From an uncultured bacterium (GTDB taxonomy: Bacteria; Bacteroidota; Bacteroidia; Bacteroidales; Bacteroidaceae): a DNA stretch of 64,000 nt. How positions within the stretch are numbered: the first letter of the stretch is position 1; the number at the start of each line of letters is the position of its first letter. The stretch is taken from positions 20,905 through 84,904 of the forward strand of contig CAMHUC010000009.1 of assembly GCA_946188155.1 (NCBI GenBank), written 5' to 3'. Under the pieces are notes generated by a model that was not told the origin of the DNA, searched no databases, and saw only the letters and a program-made list of their open reading frames with translations. Of this stretch, positions 60,428 to 64,000 are shown one piece after another. The translations under genes were made by a program, and so were the position numbers.

Positions 60428-61981
60428 ATGAGACAGACATTACAACTTGTATTATACGTAGCCGTGGCTACTGTCTTGGCGGCAGGCTGCACGGGCAAGC
60501 GTTCTCAGACTGCCAGGGAGAGTGACAGGCACCCACAGCCCACCGACACGCTCTACACCGCAGAGAAGGCGCTGATGGTCTATGACTACGAGCCGGAACG
60601 GGCCTTGCAGATCATCGACTCGGCGGTCATCGTGGGCAATGTGAGCGACTGGTGGGCCGACAAGCACCGCGCCCGCATCTACAGCCAGACCCGTGCGGGC
60701 AGCAGGCTCGACTCGCTGATGCACTGGACCGAGGGTACACGCTTCGACAGTGCCCGCGCCATCGGCGAACGGCTGTTGCTGCACGACAGTATCAAGAACA
60801 GTCTCGAGGGGCAGCAGGACGTGCTGGAGATGCTGGCCTACACGGCGCGACAGCAGAGCGACACCACGCTCTGGCTGCAGCGGTCGCGCCAGGTGGTGGA
60901 TGTGTGCCGACGGCAAGGTGACGAGACCGAGGCCCTCCGTAATGAGGCCGAGGTGGGAGCGGCCCTCTGCCACCTGGGACAGCCCGACGAGGGCATGGCA
61001 GTGCTCGACAGCGTCATCGTCGCACTTAGCGACAGGCAGCCATTCAAGTTCAATGAGCTCGATGCCCTCATCATCGTCCTCCGCAAGATATCGGCACTGG
61101 ACACGCAGGGACGGCAGGTGGAGACGCTGCCGCTGGCCCGCCGCCTGATAGCCCTGCTCGACGACTACGAACAGCACCCCGACCGCTATCACGACGGCTC
61201 CTACCGCGAGCCGCCAGCCGAGAAGCGCGAGGACTACATACGCTTCTACCGCACGCAGGCCGAGAACTTCGTGGCCAGCGCCTACGCCGCGCTGGGACAG
61301 ACCGAAAACATGAAGGCCACCTTCGAGCGCTTGGAGAACATCGTCCGCGAGGCCGATACCCGCGAGCACCAGGCCCGCTACCGCGCACTGGAGCAGCAGA
61401 TGGAGCGGCAAAAGGCAGAAGCACGTGCCGACCGCAACCAACTGCTGACCGTCATCTTCGCCATCCTATTCGCCGCCGCACTGGCAGCCCTCGCCTGGTA
61501 CTGGCACCAGAAGCGCGTCATCAGCCGGAAGAACCGCGCCCTCGTCCGCCAGATAGAGGAAGCCATGAAATATAAGGAAATGTATATCAAGGTCATCCCA
61601 CTCTTGAAACAGTCCACAGAACCCTCCGACCTCAGTACCCTCACCGACGAACAACTCTTCGACTATATCAATCACGTCATCGTCAGCGAGCAGCTCTACA
61701 CCAACCCCAACTTCAGCCGTCAGACGCTGATAGAGCGCTTCCAGCTGTCGAAAGACCGCCTCGGCGCCGCTTTTTCACGTGGCAGCGAATATGCCAAACT
61801 GAGCGATTACATCGCCGAGCTGCGCCTGGAGCGTGCGGCAAGCCTGCTCATCGAAGAGCCGAACCTGACTATCACGCAGGTGGCGCAAGCCTGCGGCTTC
61901 AGCACCCTCCGCTACTTCACCGACCGCTTCAAGCACCGCTTCGGGATGACCCCCACCGACTTCCGAAAAGCCAAAAGATAG
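60428..61981 (+). CDS. Membrane-bound AraC-type regulator with TPR-like sensor
   Basis: A 517-residue regulator. The N-terminus is a lipoprotein-type or signal-anchor sequence (VLAAGC). Residues about 35-330 are helical, TPR-like. A transmembrane helix follows (LLTVIFAILFAAALAALAWYW, about 339-359), then a coiled linker and a C-terminal AraC DNA-binding domain (LTITQVAQACGFSTLRYFTDRFKHRFGMTP). This inside-out layout (periplasmic sensor, cytoplasmic AraC domain) is typical of Bacteroidales regulators that control adjacent operons. Direct repeats right after the gene (61992-62052) are candidate binding sites. Confidence 0.85.
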   Translation: MRQTLQLVLYVAVATVLAAGCTGKRSQTARESDRHPQPTDTLYTAEKALMVYDYEPERALQIIDSAVIVGNVSDWWADKHRARIYSQTRAGSRLDSLMHWTEGTRFDSARAIGERLLLHDSIKNSLEGQQDVLEMLAYTARQQSDTTLWLQRSRQVVDVCRRQGDETEALRNEAEVGAALCHLGQPDEGMAVLDSVIVALSDRQPFKFNELDALIIVLRKISALDTQGRQVETLPLARRLIALLDDYEQHPDRYHDGSYREPPAEKREDYIRFYRTQAENFVASAYAALGQTENMKATFERLENIVREADTREHQARYRALEQQMERQKAEARADRNQLLTVIFAILFAAALAALAWYWHQKRVISRKNRALVRQIEEAMKYKEMYIKVIPLLKQSTEPSDLSTLTDEQLFDYINHVIVSEQLYTNPNFSRQTLIERFQLSKDRLGAAFSRGSEYAKLSDYIAELRLERAASLLIEEPNLTITQVAQACGFSTLRYFTDRFKHRFGMTPTDFRKAKR

Positions 61982-61991
61982 CCCGCCGGGC

Positions 61992-62052
61992 TTCCAATTT
62001 CGTCAAAAGCATTTCCAATCTTGTCCGAAAACACTTCCAATCTTGTCCGTGC
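61992..62052 (+). promoter_or_regulatory. Three direct repeats, probable AraC operator
   Basis: TTCCAATTTCGTC (61992), TTCCAATCTTGTCC (62013) and TTCCAATCTTGTCC (62035), spaced 21-22 bp, that is two helical turns. They end three bases before the -33 element at 62055. The position is right for activation by the AraC protein encoded just upstream. Confidence 0.65.
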
Positions 62053-62054
62053 TA

Positions 62055-62085
62055 TTGCAGGCGCGGACTTTTTTACGTAACTTTG
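62055..62085 (+). promoter_or_regulatory. Promoter behind the operator repeats
   Basis: TTG (62055-62057), 20-base spacer, TAACTTTG (62078-62085). No protein gene follows it directly; the candidate RNA does. Confidence 0.6.
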
Positions 62086-62141
62086 CGCACTAATTGAAGC
62101 GGTTTTTTCGGAAAACGTAGCGCTCTTTGAAGAAAAATGCG

Positions 62142-62149
62142 TAAATTTG
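62142..62149 (+). promoter_or_regulatory. -7 element of the candidate RNA gene
   Basis: TAAATTTG followed by GCAGCG, as in many promoters of this window. No good -33 element at the expected distance. Confidence 0.45.
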
Positions 62150-62155
62150 CAGCGT

Positions 62156-62482
62156 CTCTCCCACGAAGGGGCTCCAACGCACCCTGCAGTGACTGAGGCA
62201 CGACATATTGGAGATGGGCACCGGCGCATTGCCTCCTGGCTGTTTGAACTACCACTATCAAATCCTGACCAGCGGCAGATGAGAGAGGTGCCCTGCGGGT
62301 ATGGTGTAACCGTCCCCGTTGGTGTGCTGAGGGACTCGTTCCCTCTCCACACCTTTACGGGAATCATAATATACCATCAATGATGCCACCGACGTGGGTA
62401 TCAGACTCTGCAAGTTCTATCAGGAAGGCTGTGGTAGGCCGAAACAGTTGAACGGGCAGTAGTGTGATACCCCGTTTTTTTT
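62156..62482 (+). ncRNA. Candidate structured non-coding RNA, about 330 nt
   Basis: Flanked by a -7 box and a terminator-like end. Consecutive pairings: CTCCAA/TTGGAG (62172-62177 with 62208-62213); GGGCACC/GGTGCCC (62216-62222 with 62287-62293), enclosing CTGG...TTTGA/TCAAA...CCAG; CGGG-tat-GGT/ACC-gtc-CCCG; GGTGTG-ct-GAGGGA/TCCCTC-tc-CACACC (62320-62353); and a long rod GGGTATCA/TGATACCC (62396-62403 with 62465-62472), with CTGC/GCAG and GTTC/GAAC inside, followed by CCG and nine T. No tmRNA, RNase P or SRP signature was recognised. A 78-codon frame runs through it but shows no known motif. Confidence 0.5.
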
Positions 62483-62605
62483 TCGTATGCCGTTCAACGA
62501 GATAGAGATAGTCTGCAAACCCTTCGGTACTAACCATTTGGCTCTCCACTCGCCTCGCGCGTTCTTTGACTTACTGACACAAACGGATAAAAATCTCCGA
62601 TATCC

Positions 62606-62636
62606 TTGGATATTTGGGGAAATAGTCGTAACTTTG
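62606..62636 (+). promoter_or_regulatory. Promoter of the DUF3791/DUF3990 cluster
   Basis: TTG (62606-62608), 20-base spacer, TAACTTTG (62629-62636). The surrounding 40 bases are nearly the same as at the zeta-toxin gene. Confidence 0.7.
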
Positions 62637-62658
62637 CAGCGATTAAACGCAAGAAGAT

Positions 62659-62898
62659 ATGGCAACAACAGTTCTAACACCACAGATACAATTCGTCACC
62701 CTGGCAATCGGAGCCACGGCGAAACGAATGGGAATCTCTGCTACAGAACTCTACAACCGTCTAAACCGTCACAATCTAGTGAGAAGGTTGCTGATAGACT
62801 GTTATGACACGCTGCACACTGAGAGCATCGAGGGCGTGGCATGGAACGTGGAGCAAGCATTACGAAATTGGGACGCGAAGGAAGGAGGCGCGAGATGA
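62659..62898 (+). CDS. DUF3791-like small protein
   Basis: A 79-residue protein. The helical body and the motif C-Y-D-T-L-H-T-E-S (52-60) followed by an amphipathic helix match DUF3791, a family found beside DUF3990 genes. No catalytic residues are seen; the pair is often suspected to be toxin-antitoxin-like, which is not proven. The stop codon overlaps the next start (ATGA). Confidence 0.65.
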   Translation: MATTVLTPQIQFVTLAIGATAKRMGISATELYNRLNRHNLVRRLLIDCYDTLHTESIEGVAWNVEQALRNWDAKEGGAR

Positions 62899-63143
62899 AA
62901 CAGACACTCTACCACGGCCCATACGTGAGCGTGCCGAATCCACTGACGGGCGTGGCCAACGACCAGGTCATCGATACCGTGGAAGACTATTATGCCGGTC
63001 GCATCACTGCCGAACAGGCTATCGGACAACTGCGGTTCGCCCAGCCTACTCATCAGATGTGCATCAGCCGACAGAGCATCGTCGACCGTTGCCTGCGTTT
63101 CATCACAACCGAGCAGGTTCAGCAGAAGGGAGGGATGCGATGA
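62895..63143 (+). pseudogene. DUF3990-type protein with its central part deleted
   Basis: An 82-residue frame. The first 15 residues (KQTLYHGPYVSVPNPLT) match the start of DUF3990 proteins, and the rest (GVANDQVIDTVEDYYAGRIT...PTHQMCISRQSIVDRCLRF) matches their C-terminal part. The middle, about 80-100 residues that include the ADP-ribosyltransferase-like core, is missing. The frame is preserved across the junction, so a short protein may still be made, but enzymatic activity is not expected. Confidence 0.65.
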
Positions 63144-63340
63144 GAGACCAAGTACTTTGGCGCAAGACTGCCAGAATCGCCACGATGTTGGCCGAGCGTC
63201 TGGACATAGATGCAGAGCGGGCTCTCAATATTCTCTACAACTCCCGCACTTATGCCCTGCTCGACAATCCCGACAGCGGACTGCAACTGATGAGCGACAG
63301 TTACATATTGAACGACCTGTTGCGAGAACTGGAGGCATAG
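63140..63340 (+). CDS. Small helical protein (DUF3791-like) of the same cluster
   Basis: A 66-residue protein starting at ATG 63140, overlapping the preceding frame by four bases. The pattern ARIATMLAERLDIDAERALN...YNSRTYALLDNPDSGLQLMSD is shared by small Bacteroidales proteins encoded next to DUF3990 genes. Assignment to DUF3791 itself is uncertain. Function unknown. Confidence 0.6.
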   Translation: MRDQVLWRKTARIATMLAERLDIDAERALNILYNSRTYALLDNPDSGLQLMSDSYILNDLLRELEA

Positions 63341-63359
63341 TCCTCCACAACCACCCCCA

Positions 63360-63418
63360 CCGAGAGACTTTATCCGCCGAGACTGCCGCAGTGCAGCCCC
63401 GGCGGAATAATATCTCGG
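63360..63418. other. Nested hairpin between the DUF3990 cluster and zeta toxin
   Basis: CCGAGA (63360-63365) with TCTCGG (63413-63418); inside, TCCGCCG (63373-63379) with CGGCGGA (63400-63406). No T tract. Confidence 0.45.
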
Positions 63419-63425
63419 CGAATCC

Positions 63426-63456
63426 TTGGATGTTTCGCGGAAAAGTCGTAACTTTG
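63426..63456 (+). promoter_or_regulatory. Promoter of the zeta-toxin remnant
   Basis: TTG (63426-63428), 20-base spacer, TAACTTTG (63449-63456), leaderless or nearly so with the ATG at 63465. Confidence 0.65.
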
Positions 63457-63464
63457 CAGGCGAT

Positions 63465-63790
63465 ATGGGAGAGAAGCATCTATACATCATCAGTGGGCCG
63501 AACGGCGCAGGAAAGACGACGGCATCCTACAGCGTATTGCCAAAGATTCTGCATTGCAGGGAATATGTAAATGCCGATGAGATAGCGCGCGGCCTTTCGC
63601 CGTTCAACCCCGATACTACGAGGGCATCGACAATCTGTTCCGCATCTACATGCCGATGGTTGACACCTGGATAATGGTCGACAACAGCATCACCCCGCGC
63701 GACATCATTGCCACGGGCGGATGCAACCAGGAATTAGTGATTGGAAATGAAGTGAAATATAAGACAATGAAAGCATATGTCAAGTACTGA
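63465..63790 (+). pseudogene. Zeta-toxin family kinase, deleted and frameshifted
   Basis: The N-terminal 50 codons encode a zeta-type P-loop kinase start: YIISGPNGAGKTTASYSVLP (Walker A) and VNADEIARGLSPFNPD. After 63615 the frame is lost; the family C-terminus continues in another frame from 63617 (YEGIDNLFRIYMPMVDTWIMVDNS...) to the stop at 63790. Roughly 60-70 central residues are missing. The gene is inactive as a kinase. Confidence 0.75.
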
Positions 63791-63938
63791 ACACAAGCAG
63801 ATGGTAGAGAAGATAACTCGCGGACTGGAGATTGCAGAACGCGAAATGCTCGAAGAAAAGGCCAGGAACAATGAGGATGTCATCGTGTGTGGCGATGACA
63901 ATAAGATACGCCATATCCCGGCCAGGAATTTCCTCTGA
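63777..63938 (+). CDS. Small partner protein of the zeta-toxin gene
   Basis: A 53-residue frame (MSSTEHKQMVEKITRGLEIA...) overlapping the zeta remnant by 14 bases. Bacteroidales zeta-like genes are often followed by such a short protein with an N-terminal helix and a DNKIRHIPA-type end; an antitoxin role is assumed, not shown. The frame is intact although its partner is broken. After it, 63939-64000 shows nothing. Confidence 0.6.
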   Translation: MSSTEHKQMVEKITRGLEIAEREMLEEKARNNEDVIVCGDDNKIRHIPARNFL

Positions 63939-64000
63939 ACCGCTTAACCCGCATTGCAGTTGTATAAAAATTCAAAGTTAAACTATGTTATAGAATCCGT

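Noticed and set aside
62147..62383. 78-codon protein in the RNA candidate region
   Set aside because: The frame starts at a non-ATG codon within the -7 box and shows no motif, while the DNA shows several long-range complementary helices.
1..64000. tRNA or rRNA genes
   Set aside because: No cloverleaf with GTTCRAATC-type T-loop and no rRNA-like segment was recognised by eye; a covariance search was not possible.

Overview
The window reads as a chromosomal segment of a Bacteroidales bacterium, most likely a Prevotella/Segatella-type member of the Prevotellaceae. Reasons visible in the sequence: promoters of the Bacteroidetes type (TTTG, about 19-20 bases, TAnnTTTG) precede many genes; Shine-Dalgarno sequences are mostly absent; coding DNA is moderately GC-rich with AT-rich junctions; and the gene content includes a BspA-like leucine-rich surface protein, C-terminal 'KGIYI.NGKK' tails, methylmalonyl-CoA mutase (succinate-propionate pathway), GH89 alpha-N-acetylglucosaminidase and PCMD lipoproteins.

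Layout. 0-4.1 kb: secreted M6 metalloprotease, an IS3 transposase remnant, and an AAA ATPase/nuclease-like gene bounded by 27-bp direct repeats. 4.3-8.9 kb (minus): mutA and mutB, separated by a GxxExxY gene with perfect 29-bp inverted repeats at its ends. 9.0-13.6 kb: AspT/YidE-type transporter and the membrane part of a Na+-translocating decarboxylase (OadG-like, biotin carrier, OadB-like). 13.6-16.1 kb: a small switch set (HATPase anti-sigma-like kinase, STAS protein, LuxR-type regulator) facing a hemerythrin-LuxR sensor-regulator. 16.2-22.4 kb: a porin, imelysin, di-haem oxidoreductase, second porin and mono-haem lipoprotein, a probable redox/iron-handling operon, followed by a Rid-family enzyme and a fused ResB-CcsA cytochrome c maturation protein. 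25.8-30.2 kb: Rpn-type nuclease, 42-aa peptide gene, BspA-like protein, MntA-HepT pair. 30.7-37.8 kb: CCA-adding enzyme, then a heparan-type pair (NAGLU plus an HGSNAT-like acetyltransferase, overlapping) with a PCMD lipoprotein and a beta-barrel protein. 38.0-45.3 kb: tripartite RND efflux operon interrupted by a second GxxExxY gene, then lpxA. 45.4-58.4 kb (minus): amidohydrolase, aldo/keto reductase, AraC regulator and four consecutive sensor kinases. 58.5-60.0 kb: frr-rsgA. 60.4-62.0 kb: membrane TPR-AraC regulator. 62.0-63.9 kb: operator-like repeats, a candidate structured RNA, and eroded toxin-antitoxin-like modules (DUF3791/DUF3990, zeta toxin).

Two themes cross the window. First, short tandem repeats of 7-10 bp and their palindromic forms sit at many gene junctions and also inside genes, in frame, adding low-complexity loops to CCA-transferase, NAGLU, the acetyltransferase, CcsBA, RsgA and a kinase signal peptide. 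Both GxxExxY genes are flanked by inverted copies of such repeats. Second, the four-kinase array alternates canonical kinases (phospho-accepting His in the H-box) with paralogues that carry Tyr at that position, and none has a receiver domain. These two, plus the structured RNA candidate near 62.3 kb, are the best leads for undescribed biology. All function calls come from motif recognition by eye; no database search was run.
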